Shown: positions 15,067-23,200, numbered from the stretch's first letter. The stretch is DNA of 23,378 nucleotides from Lachnospiraceae bacterium UBA7160 (GCA_002491565.1 DKWE01000041.1:1-23378), one strand, 5' to 3'. Notes: generated by a model not told the origin, from the letters alone. Numbers and translations: made by a program.

Positions 15067-16383
15067 TTAAGCCTCCGCTTCCGTCTCTGCAGCAGCCTCA
15101 ACCTCTACTGCCTGCTCGCCAAGGAGTTCAACTGCCGCCTGCATCGTGAGGTCGCGGCGGATCTGCTCCTTCTCGCCCTCGCCGACAAGCTCACGCAGCT
15201 TTGCTTCCTCCATCCGGTAAGCCTTCGCCATCTTTGCGATCTCCTCGTCGATCTGCTCCTCGGTCGTCTCAATATTCTCTGCCTTCACAATTTCCTCAAG
15301 AACAAGGGTGTTCTGAATCCGCTTGAGGGCATCCGGACGCATCTGCTCCGAAAGCTTCTCCACCGTCATGCCGGTGAACTGCATATACTGCTCGAGCGTG
15401 AGTCCCTGGGACTTCAGCCGCTGCTCAAAGTTCTCCAGCATCTGCTCCGCTTCTTCCTCTACCATCGGCTCCGGAATCTCCATCTGCGCATTCTCTACCG
15501 CCTTCGCCAGCGCCTTATCCTGCTTCTGTCTCTTTGCCTCTGCCTCTTTCTTCTCCAGCAGCTTCGCGCGCACATCATCGCGGTACTCAGCAATTGTATC
15601 GAACTCGGATACATCCTTCGCAAACTCGTCATCTGCCTCCGGAAGCTCCTTTACCTTAATCTCATTGACCTTGCACTTGAAGACTGCAGCCTTGCCCTTC
15701 AGCTCTGCCGCGTGGTACTCCTCCGGGAAGGTCACATGTACTTCTACTTCCTCGCCGATATTGGCGCCAACCAGCTGATCCTCAAAGCCAGGGATAAAGC
15801 TGCCGGAACCCACGGTCAATGCGTAATTTTCAGCCTTGCCGCCCTCAAACGGTACGCCGTCTACCGAGCCCTCGAAGTCGAGCTTAATCATATCGCCCTT
15901 CTGCACCGGACGGTCATCAACATCCTGCGTGCGGGAATTGTTCTCGCGCTCCTTGTCGATCTCGCGGTCTACTTCCTCCTCAGAAACCTCAACCACGGTC
16001 TTCTCTACCTCAACGCCCTTGTATGCGCCGAGCGTGACCTGCGGCTTCAGTGCAACCTGCGCGGTGAAAATGAACGGCTTGCCTTCCTCAATCTGCTCTA
16101 CGCTGATCTGCGGACGGGACACGATCTGTTCGCCGCACTCTCTTGCAGCCTTGAAATACTCTGTCTGAAGCAGAATATTTGCCGCCTCTTCGTAGAAAAC
16201 CTGTGCGCCGTACAGCTTCTGGATCATTTTTCTCGGCGCTTTTCCTTTACGGAAGCCCGGCACCGCGATCTTGCTCCGGTCTTTTTTATAAGCCTGCTCC
16301 AGAGCCGCGGTAAAATTCTCCGCTGCAACCTCAACGGTCAGCTTCGCCATGTTCTTTTCCAGTTTCTCTACTTGTACGCTCAT
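15067..16383 (-). CDS. tig: Trigger factor, ribosome-associated chaperone
   Basis: This 438-residue trigger factor binds ribosomal protein L23 at the exit tunnel and shields nascent chains. The N-terminal ribosome-binding signature GFRKGKAP is at 43-50. The central FKBP-type prolyl isomerase domain (around 150-245, with MIKLDFEGSVDGVPFEGG) and the long helical C-terminal arms follow, ending in an Ala/Glu-rich tail. Length is normal. AAGGAGGAG precedes the ATG. It is the first gene of the tig-clpP-clpX operon. A long open frame on the opposite strand is a codon-bias shadow. Confidence 0.96.
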   Translation of the reverse strand: MSVQVEKLEKNMAKLTVEVAAENFTAALEQAYKKDRSKIAVPGFRKGKAPRKMIQKLYGAQVFYEEAANILLQTEYFKAARECGEQIVSRPQISVEQIEEGKPFIFTAQVALKPQVTLGAYKGVEVEKTVVEVSEEEVDREIDKERENNSRTQDVDDRPVQKGDMIKLDFEGSVDGVPFEGGKAENYALTVGSGSFIPGFEDQLVGANIGEEVEVHVTFPEEYHAAELKGKAAVFKCKVNEIKVKELPEADDEFAKDVSEFDTIAEYRDDVRAKLLEKKEAEAKRQKQDKALAKAVENAQMEIPEPMVEEEAEQMLENFEQRLKSQGLTLEQYMQFTGMTVEKLSEQMRPDALKRIQNTLVLEEIVKAENIETTEEQIDEEIAKMAKAYRMEEAKLRELVGEGEKEQIRRDLTMQAAVELLGEQAVEVEAAAETEAEA

Positions 16384-16491
16384 TGCTACCTACTCCTCCT
16401 TAAACTCGAAACCGGTCTTCTTTCCGGTTCTAAACATTCCAGTGTCTATTACGGTCAAAGCCGTCACATAAATCTATACACAATCCCTCAT

Positions 16492-16500
16492 ACTATAACA
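16492..16500 (-). promoter_or_regulatory. Extended -10 promoter of tig-clpP-clpX
   Basis: On the minus strand TGT-TATAGT forms an extended -10 (5 of 6 plus the TG dinucleotide), with no good -35. The leader would be about 100 nt. A lone GGTCAAA (16453-16459) recalls half a CtsR box but lacks its partner. Nothing else was recognised in the 347-bp gap 16384-16730. Confidence 0.5.
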
Positions 16501-16730
16501 CACACGCGCAGAAAACACCAGTACTTTTTCATGACATTTCTGGGTTTTTTGCCTAATTCGTGATGCTGTAAATCCTGCCCGGCCGGAAGTGCGTCTCTGA
16601 ACGGCTGCATGCTCTTACCGTTCGTCTGCAGGTTCTAAGGTTCCAGACATACTCCTCTAAGCAGTAGCCCGATGAACGAAACCCCTGAATTACTGCAGTT
16701 CCGTTTTCCCCTCAGAAGTACAGCCAGATG

Positions 16731-17279
16731 TCAACGATACAGGATCCCCTCCGCAACGCGGTCTGCACTTTCTTTGCCTGCGAGCTGCTCTGCGAGGGAG
16801 AGCGCAAACGGAAGCGCGGTGCCCATGCCACGGCTTGTCGTGATGTTGCCTGAGATCTCTACCGGCTGCTGTGTCACAGTCGCACCCTCCAGGTGCTCCT
16901 CAAAGCCCGGATAGCACACGGCAGTCTTCCCGCCCAACAGTCCCATATCCCCTAAAATACTCGGCGCCGCACAGATCGCAGCAATCCTCTTTCCTTCCTC
17001 ATCCGCCCGGATAATCAGCTTTGCAAGCCCCTCGTGCGCATGCAGATTCTGCATGCCCCGCAGGCCGCCCGGCAGCACATAGAGTGCTCCGTCCTCCAGA
17101 TTCTTCTCCTCGAACACACGGTCTGCCATCACACAGATCCCATGGCTGCCCGCGATCTCTTTTCTCCCCATAATGGAAATGGTCTCTACCTCAAGCCCTG
17201 CCCTCCGAAGCACGTCCACGACGGTCAGTCCTTCGATTTCCTCGAATCCATCCGCGAGAAACACATATACTTTTTCCAT
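16731..17279 (-). CDS. DJ-1/PfpI family protein
   Basis: This 182-residue protein has the DJ-1/ThiJ/PfpI flavodoxin-like fold. The nucleophile-elbow cysteine is Cys103 in AAICAAPSIL, with the supporting Glu near residue 13-14 in DGFEEIE. The region VLPGGLRGMQNL supplies the oxyanion strand. The length matches the DJ-1 (YajL) subgroup, whose members are redox-sensing or deglycase/glyoxalase-like proteins; the exact activity cannot be read from sequence. GAGGATTTTCG precedes the ATG. It is transcribed alone, divergently from the CYTH gene. No convincing terminator was seen downstream. Confidence 0.9.
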   Translation of the reverse strand: MEKVYVFLADGFEEIEGLTVVDVLRRAGLEVETISIMGRKEIAGSHGICVMADRVFEEKNLEDGALYVLPGGLRGMQNLHAHEGLAKLIIRADEEGKRIAAICAAPSILGDMGLLGGKTAVCYPGFEEHLEGATVTQQPVEISGNITTSRGMGTALPFALSLAEQLAGKESADRVAEGILYR

Positions 17280-17317
17280 CGAAAATCCTCCTCTCCTTCT
17301 GTATTTTGCTGTTCCTC

Positions 17318-17346
17318 AGTGTAACAGAGAACGGCTGGAAAATCAA
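17318..17346 (-). promoter_or_regulatory. Promoter of the DJ-1/PfpI gene
   Basis: On the minus strand TTGATT (17341-17346), a 17-bp spacer and TACACT (17318-17323) with an upstream TG form a reasonable extended -10 promoter about 40 bp before the start codon. Confidence 0.5.
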
Positions 17347-17362
17347 TAGATTCCTTTGGAAT

Positions 17363-17392
17363 TTGGCCTTGCGGCAGGGAAAATGCTATGAT
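17363..17392 (+). promoter_or_regulatory. Promoter of the CYTH-domain gene
   Basis: TTGGCC (17363-17368), an 18-bp spacer and TATGAT (17387-17392) preceded by TGC form an extended -10 promoter. Transcription would start near 17399, leaving a leader of about 160 nt. Confidence 0.6.
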
Positions 17393-17406
17393 AAAGTGTA
17401 GACATA

Positions 17407-17460
17407 TGAGCTGTATGGTACGAATTCACTTCATGACACTGCTTTATGAGTTACAGCTCA
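17407..17460 (+). other. Long-range stem at the 5' end of the CYTH leader
   Basis: TGAGCTGTA (17407-17415) is the exact reverse complement of TACAGCTCA (17452-17460), around a 36-nt loop. It is followed by GGCG/CGCC (17461-17464, 17483-17486) and CTGTC/GACAG (17467-17471, 17488-17492), which could form competing folds. No known riboswitch family was recognised. Confidence 0.4.
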
Positions 17461-17558
17461 GGCGCCCTGTCAAAAAGAACTTCGCCAGACAGTGGCTGAA
17501 TGAATGATCTGTAACCTCTTCAATCATACAGCAGAAAAAGAAAGGAGCCGACAGGAAA

Positions 17559-18047
17559 ATGGAAATTGAACGGAAATTTTTGATCAAAGCACTGCCTGAA
17601 GCACTGGACCGCTATGTTTCCCACCGCATTGAGCAGGCCTATCTCTGCACGAATCCGGTTGTGCGCGTGCGCCGGCAGGATGATGAATTTTTCCTCACTT
17701 ATAAAGGAAGCGGAATGCTTATGCGCGAGGAATACAATCTTCCGCTGACACAGGAAGGCTACGAGCACCTGCTGCAGAAAGCGGACGGAACTGTCATCGC
17801 GAAAAGAAGAATTGTGATCCCGCTGGAAACAGACGGGCTGAATGCAGAGTTGGATCTGTTCGAAGGAAGTCTCCGCGGTCTTAAGATCGTAGAAGTTGAA
17901 TTTCCCGATCAAAGGACGGCGGAGAGCTTTGTGCCGCCAGCATGGTTTGGCAAAGATGTCACGTTCATTCCGGACTTCCACAATTCGGCAATGAGCCGGA
18001 TGTCACCGGAGAAAGTCCGCATGTTTCTCGATCACTATGTGCGCTGA
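17559..18047 (+). CDS. CYTH-domain protein (probable triphosphate-binding enzyme)
   Basis: This 162-residue single-domain CYTH protein has the diagnostic MEIERKFLI at its N-terminus, VVRVRRQDDEFFLTYKG for the basic tunnel strands, and ELDLFEGSLRGLKIVEVEF for the acidic metal-binding strands. The CYTH tunnel fold binds inorganic triphosphate, nucleoside triphosphates or thiamine triphosphate, and short bacterial forms are often tripolyphosphatases; the substrate here is not determinable. The start follows AAAGGAGCCGACAGGAAA. It is monocistronic and divergent from the DJ-1 gene. Downstream, 18048-18145 holds only a small CTGTG/CACAG hairpin and no clear gene. Confidence 0.9.
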   Translation: MEIERKFLIKALPEALDRYVSHRIEQAYLCTNPVVRVRRQDDEFFLTYKGSGMLMREEYNLPLTQEGYEHLLQKADGTVIAKRRIVIPLETDGLNAELDLFEGSLRGLKIVEVEFPDQRTAESFVPPAWFGKDVTFIPDFHNSAMSRMSPEKVRMFLDHYVR

Positions 18048-18145
18048 AATTTGGCAGCTCTGTGCTGCGCTCCTGTGTTCGTCACAGACAATCCCGCTCC
18101 TTATTCTGCGCCTCTGAATCATAAGACATGCAACAATTTGTGTCA

Positions 18146-18352
18146 TCATTTTTTATTAATCTCTTCCCGAATCCTCTTTAACATCTCTGCAGTCTCGTCC
18201 GGGTCCTCCGGCAACGGAATATTTTTCCGTTCAATGTACTTTTCATACAGATCCGCCTGTGCTTTGGCTGCTGCCAAAGCACTCTTTGCCGCTGCTCTTT
18301 TCAGCGGCGATTTGCTGTCCTGGTTCTCTAGGCCAAACTCTATCAGATCCAT
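18146..18352 (-). CDS. Small Ala-rich helical protein of unknown function
   Basis: This 68-residue soluble protein is not recognised. AAAGGAGATGAACT before its ATG is a strong ribosome binding site, so it is probably translated. The N-terminal part is acidic/neutral (MDLIEFGLENQDSK), the middle is an Ala/Lys helix (RAAAKSALAAAKAQADLYEKYI) with coiled-coil character written here in part, and the end is a charged helix (DETAEMLKRIREEINKK). There are no cysteines, signal peptide or membrane segment. It is divergent from an XRE regulator, and a 13-bp inverted repeat lies between the two, suggesting joint control. It could be a partner or target of that regulator; a toxin-antitoxin role is possible but not supported by any motif. 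Confidence 0.6.
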   Translation of the reverse strand: MDLIEFGLENQDSKSPLKRAAAKSALAAAKAQADLYEKYIERKNIPLPEDPDETAEMLKRIREEINKK

Positions 18353-18377
18353 AGTTCATCTCCTTTCTTTGCTGGGA

Positions 18378-18423
18378 GCCACAATTTGAAGCATTTCGTC
18401 CTATCTTGTATTCAATTTGTGGC
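18378..18423. promoter_or_regulatory. Inverted repeat between the small gene and the XRE regulator
   Basis: GCCACAATTTGAA (18378-18390) and TTCAATTTGTGGC (18411-18423) match as an inverted repeat at 12 of 13 positions around a 20-bp spacer. Their centres are 33 bp apart, close to three helical turns, so two repressor dimers could bind the same DNA face. It lies upstream of both divergent starts. Confidence 0.6.
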
Positions 18424-18448
18424 TTTTCCAGATATTTCCATTAGAAAT

Positions 18449-18457
18449 TGCTATAAT
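18449..18457 (+). promoter_or_regulatory. Extended -10 promoter of the XRE regulator
   Basis: TGC-TATAAT is a perfect extended -10 element. The -35 region is poor (CAGATA), so an activator or the extended -10 contact may compensate. The inverted repeat ends about 6 bp upstream of that -35. Confidence 0.65.
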
Positions 18458-18479
18458 AGCACGGAATGGAGGATCTGCC

Positions 18480-18824
18480 ATGGACGAAACACTTTTTACT
18501 GCTAAAATCCGCGCACTGCGCAAAAAAGCCGGTTATACACAGGCTGAGGTCAGTAAACGGCTGAATATTCAGCGCCAGACCTATTGCAATTACGAAAACG
18601 CGACGCGTAATCCGCCGATGGAGATTATTGTCGCTCTTGCCGAGCTGTACCAGGTTTCTGTTGATTCCCTGGTATGTGATACCATACCTGCCGCTAGCCA
18701 AAAGACGTCTGCCAGACCAAGGTCGACAGAACTGCACTTTGTTTCTGAGTTTACCTCTCTTTCCGGAAATAAGCAACGGGAAGTAATGGATTTTATCCGT
18801 TTTAAGAAACAGCTGCCGGACTGA
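18480..18824 (+). CDS. XRE-family transcriptional regulator
   Basis: This 114-residue regulator has an N-terminal helix-turn-helix of the Cro/CI (HTH_3) type at about 7-60: IRALRKKAGYTQAEVSKRL, then IQRQTYCNYENATRNPP and LAELYQVSVDSLV. A short linker (PAASQKTSARPR) leads to a C-terminal helical tail (FTSLSGNKQREVMDFIRFKK). The ATG at 18480 is preferred to an upstream in-frame ATG at 18417 because GGAGGA lies just before it and TATAAT lies at 18452. It is divergent from the small Ala-rich protein and probably binds the inverted repeat between them (inference). Confidence 0.88.
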   Translation: MDETLFTAKIRALRKKAGYTQAEVSKRLNIQRQTYCNYENATRNPPMEIIVALAELYQVSVDSLVCDTIPAASQKTSARPRSTELHFVSEFTSLSGNKQREVMDFIRFKKQLPD

Positions 18825-18924
18825 TCCGCCGGACCCGGAGCACCCCGGACAGCTGCCGCGGAACATTGATAAGCTAAGCAGCAAAAGATCCCCATTGGAT
18901 CATGAGATAAATCATTAAACCACT

Positions 18925-18946
18925 CTGCCTGTTTCCGTACAGGCAG
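18925..18946 (+). terminator. Hairpin after the XRE regulator
   Basis: CTGCCTGT (18925-18932) and ACAGGCAG (18939-18946) form a perfect 8-bp stem with a 6-nt loop about 100 bp past the stop codon. The following GGATTTCTTACTTTT is only moderately T-rich. A smaller GGTAT/ATACC hairpin lies at 18973-18986. No gene lies in 18825-19089. Confidence 0.5.
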
Positions 18947-19089
18947 GGCGTGGATTTCTTACTTTTGGTTCCGGTATCATTATACCAAGAATATCCAGCA
19001 TTAGCAATATACTACTTTGCTTTTATAAAGACACGTTTTGTTTCGTTTTTCTTCTGCGCATACTAAACTATAGCAAAGGAGGAGACGAA

Positions 19090-19329
19090 ATGACGGACAA
19101 ACGTGAGAATCAATATCGGCAGCTCGGCCTTACTATAGCATATTACCGCAAGCTTCGTGGGTACACCCAGCTGCAGCTGGCAGAGTACGTGAATCTGAGC
19201 CGTACCCACATCAGCAATCTGGAAGCTCCCAACATGCCGACCAGTATTTCATTGGAAAAGCTTTTTGACATATCGGATGTCCTCGACGTACCGGTCAAGG
19301 CGTTCTTCGAGTTTCGGGAAAACGACTAA
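19090..19329 (+). CDS. Small XRE-family DNA-binding protein
   Basis: This 79-residue, essentially single-domain Cro/CI-type helix-turn-helix protein contains LGLTIAYYRKLRGYTQLQLA followed by YVNLSRTHISNLEAP, then the last helices (SLEKLFDISDVLDVPVKAFF). There is no effector domain. AAAGGAGGAGACGAA precedes the ATG. It stands 107 bp before the cell-wall deacetylase gene, which has its own promoter, so it may regulate that neighbour or itself. Its target cannot be inferred further. Confidence 0.85.
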   Translation: MTDKRENQYRQLGLTIAYYRKLRGYTQLQLAEYVNLSRTHISNLEAPNMPTSISLEKLFDISDVLDVPVKAFFEFREND

Positions 19330-19371
19330 GGATGCGCAGCGGCGTATGCTCCGGCAGGCACCATGTTTCAG

Positions 19372-19400
19372 TTGACATCCACACCCCCTGGTGATACAGT
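19372..19400 (+). promoter_or_regulatory. Promoter of the polysaccharide deacetylase gene
   Basis: A perfect TTGACA (19372-19377), a 17-bp spacer and TACAGT (19395-19400, 4 of 6) lie about 30 bp before the transcribed AAGGGGG ribosome binding site. Confidence 0.65.
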
Positions 19401-19436
19401 ATTTTTAGAATATTTTACCAAAAAGGGGGAAAAAAC

Positions 19437-20798
19437 ATGAAACATAATTGGGGAAAGTATGTAAGCGCATTTCTGATTGCTGCCGTTTTCTGGCTTGCAA
19501 TCGCCGGAAACACCAAAGCCGCAGCAACGCCTGCCAGTGTCACAGCCCTCAAGACCTACAGTCTGAAAAACGTCACAAAGGCACCTGCGCTTGAAGGGAA
19601 ATGGATCGAAGATGGAGAAACCTTCCGTTTTGAAGCTGCGGATGGAACCACCTGGGCAAATCGCTGGGTTCGCGTAAAAGACAATGTCTTTTATCTGGAC
19701 CAGAACAGCAAGCGCGTTAAGGGCTGGGTCAGCTATCGCAGTACTAACTACTTTCTCGATAAAAAGGGGAGACTTGTCACCGGCTGGAAAAAAATCAGCG
19801 GAAAAACCTACTACTTCTTACGCGGCAACGCAAAGGTCGCGAAAGGATTGCGTGAAGTAGACGGTTACACCTACTATTTTGACAAAGAAACAGGCGCCTG
19901 CACAAGCGGTTGGCGTAAAATGCATGGCAGCTGGTATTTTTTCAGTGGGAAAAATTACCGGATGTGCACCAATACCTGGGTCAAAATTAATGGTCAGTAT
20001 TACTATGTAGATGCAAACGGCAAGCGGAAGACTTCCTGCTGGCTGACTCTCGACAAGAAGAAATACTACCTGAAGGATGACGGTACGCGCGCAACCGGTA
20101 CGCTGTACCTCGATGGAAAAGGCTACTATTTTAAGAAAGATGGTGTGTACGACCCGGATACCTATATCCGTCCGCTGCCTGATCCGAAGAAACCGATGGT
20201 TGCCCTCACCTTTGACGATGGGCCGGGGGCTTACACCACCCGCTTGCTGAACTGTCTGAAGAATAATAACGCAGTCGCGACCTTTTTCCTGGTTGGCTCC
20301 AGCGTGCCGAGCTATCCGAATGCCATAAAACAGATGGCTGCGCAGGGCTGTGAGATCGGAAGCCATTCCTACAGCCATCCGGCCTTTACCACGCTTTCCT
20401 CTGCAGGCAGACAATCCCAGGTACAGCGCACCTCCGCTGCGATCCGCAATGCCTGCGGCAAGAATCCAACCGTGTTCCGTCTGCCGTACGGCGATGGCCA
20501 CTCCAGCAGTTACGTGCTGTCTGATCTGGGACTTCCATCCATCTACTGGTCAATCGATACCAGAGACTGGGCAAACACCGGCAATCCACAGCATACCATC
20601 AATGCCGTGCTTGGCAGTGTCCGGGACGGAGACATTGTCCTGATGCACGACATTCACCATTCTTCTGTCGTAGCTGCCGAGACGATCATTCCGGCTCTGA
20701 TAAAGCGCGGGTATCAGCTTGTGACTGTCAGCGAACTTGCAAAGTACAAAGGAAATACGACCTTGCAGGCCGGACGGACCTACTACAATTTCCGGTAG
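19437..20798 (+). CDS. Secreted polysaccharide deacetylase with cell-wall-binding repeats
   Basis: This 453-residue exported protein has three parts. A signal peptide (1-29) ends near NTKAAA. Residues about 52-240 hold tandem aromatic cell-wall/choline-binding-type repeats (units like GWKKISGKTYYFLRGNAKV and NTWVKINGQYYYVDANGKR). A C-terminal NodB domain (about 252-440) follows. All NodB motifs are intact: TFDDGP (258-263; Asp260, Asp261), HSYSH with His310 and His314 for the metal, RLPYG (348-352), DTRDW (374-378) and LMH with His404. It probably removes N-acetyl groups from peptidoglycan or a related surface glycan, lowering lysozyme sensitivity (family knowledge), while the repeats hold it in the wall. 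It has its own promoter. Confidence 0.93.
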   Translation: MKHNWGKYVSAFLIAAVFWLAIAGNTKAAATPASVTALKTYSLKNVTKAPALEGKWIEDGETFRFEAADGTTWANRWVRVKDNVFYLDQNSKRVKGWVSYRSTNYFLDKKGRLVTGWKKISGKTYYFLRGNAKVAKGLREVDGYTYYFDKETGACTSGWRKMHGSWYFFSGKNYRMCTNTWVKINGQYYYVDANGKRKTSCWLTLDKKKYYLKDDGTRATGTLYLDGKGYYFKKDGVYDPDTYIRPLPDPKKPMVALTFDDGPGAYTTRLLNCLKNNNAVATFFLVGSSVPSYPNAIKQMAAQGCEIGSHSYSHPAFTTLSSAGRQSQVQRTSAAIRNACGKNPTVFRLPYGDGHSSSYVLSDLGLPSIYWSIDTRDWANTGNPQHTINAVLGSVRDGDIVLMHDIHHSSVVAAETIIPALIKRGYQLVTVSELAKYKGNTTLQAGRTYYNFR

Positions 20799-20862
20799 TA
20801 TCATCAATGGACGCTGACGCAGTCCGATAAAGATCAGATTATAGGCCATGATTACATACGAG

Positions 20863-20961
20863 GGTGTCGCAAACTAACAAACGGCTACAAGTGATGGTAC
20901 TTATCCACGCGGTCAGATACCTGAGCTTGTACCCTGACTGCATTTTGCGACACCTTTTTTT
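20863..20961 (+). terminator. Terminator with 11-bp terminal inverted repeats and long loop
   Basis: GGTGTCGCAAA (20863-20873) and TTTGCGACACC (20944-20954) are perfect inverted repeats, followed by T7. The 70-nt interior contains GGTAC/GTACC and other small dyads. It can terminate the deacetylase transcript. The terminal repeats and unusual length also suit a small non-autonomous mobile element (MITE-like). Confidence 0.6.
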
Positions 20962-21027
20962 AATCCGGCAAAGCTGGCCGCATGCTCTGGCGGCGCCTGA
21001 ACGGAACCTGTATAACCTCCGGAATGT

Positions 21028-22011
21028 CTATAAACGAATCTGCGCATCTTCTCTGTGCTCCCTGCGGTATTTTGCCGGTGTCATGCCGTAACGAGCCTTG
21101 AACTGCCGATGGAAATAGCTCTGATTTTCATATCCCACTGCAGCCGCTATCTCCTCGACCGGCAGATTCGTCTCCAGCAGCAGCATGACTGCCTTCTGAA
21201 ATTTCTTCCGCTGGAGCAGTTCCTGGAATGTGACCCCCGTGCTCTGCCGGATCATCTTGCTCAGCACTGGCAGCGACTGGTGGAAGTCCTCAGCAATTTT
21301 CGTCAGACTCGCGTTCTGAAAACTGGTGTCGATATATTTCAGAATCGACTGCAGCACAATATCCTGATAGCTCTGCGAAGAGCTTTTAGTCAGCCTGTCC
21401 AAATGCTTCAGAAGATACAAAAACACAAGCCCCATCGAATACTGACTGATCACATCCTCATCTTCCCCGCCATCCATCATTGAAGAAATCATATTTTCCA
21501 TCAAATTCTCAATCGGAGGTTGATCTCCCAGACGAAACAGAAGATACTGCGGCTGCTGGCCATTCTGCCGAAGCGTATCAACCAGAAAATCCGCCAGCAC
21601 ATTTCCCTTGCGCAGCATTCCGAGCGGAATGTCAAAAAACTCCGGCAATGCAATAAAATTAACTCCGATATCATCATAGCCTGCCTTTTTTACACTGTGC
21701 CGGACCTGCTGATTCAAAAGCAGCAGGTCGCCCTTTTCCATGACAAGCTCTTTTTGATTCATGCAGTGCGTAATCGTGCCGCTGCATATGTACATCATCT
21801 CGATATAATTGTGCCGATGCTCTGGAAACTCCACAAAACGGCTGTGCGGGCGCACGGCAACCAGCCGCCCCTCACTCAGAAAAAGCGCCCTGTCAATCTC
21901 CGACAAGTTGCGATGTGAATACAGCTCCCGTCTGATATCCGGATTTCCATCCAGATAGGACTGCTCCTCCGGCGAAATCTTCCGCATTTTATTTATCAGT
22001 TCCTCTTTCAC
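21028..22011 (-). CDS. AraC-family transcriptional regulator (cupin sensor), first
   Basis: This regulator of about 327 residues has an N-terminal cupin-like ligand pocket (FPEHRHNYIEMMYICSGTIT) and a C-terminal double helix-turn-helix: SLTKIAEDFHQSLPVLSKMI and LPVEEIAAAVGYENQSYFHR, ending in the family signature FKARYGMTPAKYRRE. I chose the GTG at 22011 because AAAGGAG lies five bases upstream; the in-frame ATG at 22098 has no ribosome binding site, and ATG at 21987 is another option. It follows the second AraC-type gene by 126 bp on the same strand. These regulators usually control sugar-use genes; the target may be the isomerase-like gene at the window edge or genes outside. Confidence 0.85.
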   Translation of the reverse strand: MKEELINKMRKISPEEQSYLDGNPDIRRELYSHRNLSEIDRALFLSEGRLVAVRPHSRFVEFPEHRHNYIEMMYICSGTITHCMNQKELVMEKGDLLLLNQQVRHSVKKAGYDDIGVNFIALPEFFDIPLGMLRKGNVLADFLVDTLRQNGQQPQYLLFRLGDQPPIENLMENMISSMMDGGEDEDVISQYSMGLVFLYLLKHLDRLTKSSSQSYQDIVLQSILKYIDTSFQNASLTKIAEDFHQSLPVLSKMIRQSTGVTFQELLQRKKFQKAVMLLLETNLPVEEIAAAVGYENQSYFHRQFKARYGMTPAKYRREHREDAQIRL

Positions 22012-22137
22012 CTGTTCTCCTTTCCAGAGCGCCGCAGCATGATATCCATCCATTTCAGCCAGCCTCCGCCAGCAGAGGTACTCTGAGCCAGGCCGCATGG
22101 CCGCAGCAAATGATCATGCCGCAAATTTTCTGTACAC

Positions 22138-23028
22138 CTACATCTTAAACTCCTCCATCTGCCGCTCAGTAAACCCGCCGTCTTCAGCAGGGAGTGCGCC
22201 CCGGTCCTTGAGAGGAGCATGCCCCAGCACCCGCACATAAGCGCGGTAAAAGGAGGAATACTCCTGAAAGCCTGCCGCCTGTGAAGCAGCCTGTGCACTG
22301 CAGCCATTCAGGAGAAGCTGCTGGGCATAGATCACCCTTTTTCGCTGAAGATAGTCAAAGACCGTAGTACCCACTGCTTTCCGAAAGAGACGATTGAGAT
22401 AGTATTTGTTGATTAAAAACCGCTCCGCGAGCTGGTCCAGACTGAGTTCCTCTGATAAATGCCGGTTCAGATAGATCAGGACCTCCGTCACTACATCATT
22501 CGCCATCGGCTTTGTCTCCCACTCTTCCTGACAGATAGAAACGATCCTGGCAAGCACAGCCTCCACCCCAATCTGAAGCAAAGGCTCCTTTCGTCCGGGC
22601 GGACTCTTCACATACTCGCAGAGCACCTGCAGAAAAGCTTCCAGACCATACTTCTCCACCTGCTCAAAATAAATCTTCTGATCCGGATTATTCTCAAACA
22701 CCGGAAACACAGACAGCAGCAGACGCCGATGCTCCATGGAGAGAAGATCCGGATGAAAGTGAAGCGCATACCGGCGATAGGGCTTTCTGGAATTGATCTT
22801 CACCCCGTGGAACGTGTGCGGGGCGAGCAGCAGAAGGCTGTGGGGCGACAGATGATACTGATGCCCCTCCACGAGATAATCCGCGTCTCCTTCCAGAAAG
22901 TAATAGATTTCGTAGAAATTATGACAGTGCAGATCATAGCGCTCCGTCACCGATTGAGTACATTTATATCCGACCAGCAAAAGGCTGTTGATGACGCTGC
23001 TTTGATGCTCCTCCTGATGTTCGTCCAT
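22138..23028 (-). CDS. AraC-family transcriptional regulator (cupin sensor), second
   Basis: This 296-residue regulator has an N-terminal cupin sensor (HCHNFYEIYYFLEGDADYLV, then SLLLLAPHTFHGVKI) and a C-terminal AraC DNA-binding domain (LSLDQLAERFLINKYYLNRL and SAQAASQAAGFQEYSSFYRA). The ATG at 23028 is selected over one at 23190 because AAGGAGG stands nine bases before it and the family fold begins just after. It is divergent from the isomerase-like gene, and direct repeats lie in the shared intergenic region, so control of that gene, and of itself, is likely. Confidence 0.88.
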   Translation of the reverse strand: MDEHQEEHQSSVINSLLLVGYKCTQSVTERYDLHCHNFYEIYYFLEGDADYLVEGHQYHLSPHSLLLLAPHTFHGVKINSRKPYRRYALHFHPDLLSMEHRRLLLSVFPVFENNPDQKIYFEQVEKYGLEAFLQVLCEYVKSPPGRKEPLLQIGVEAVLARIVSICQEEWETKPMANDVVTEVLIYLNRHLSEELSLDQLAERFLINKYYLNRLFRKAVGTTVFDYLQRKRVIYAQQLLLNGCSAQAASQAAGFQEYSSFYRAYVRVLGHAPLKDRGALPAEDGGFTERQMEEFKM

Positions 23029-23200
23029 ACAGGTCGTCCTCCTTTTTCTTTCGCACTTCCAGCGTCCATTCCCACTGGCGCACTTCTGCTCCCCTGCAGT
23101 CACAGTATTCCCGGGCCGATTTCCCTTCTCTCTGTATAGGATCATTCTCACCGGCAAATTATCTCTGGGCATATTCGACGAAAGACACATTTCTCTCTAC

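Noticed and set aside
16453..16459. GGTCAAA resembling half of a CtsR heat-shock operator upstream of tig
   Set aside because: The second heptad at the required 3-bp spacing is missing, so a CtsR site is not supported.
15046..16563. A 505-codon open frame on the plus strand opposite tig
   Set aside because: It lies antisense to a well-supported trigger factor, is Leu/Arg-rich without recognisable domains, and has no separate promoter or ribosome binding site. It is a codon-bias shadow.
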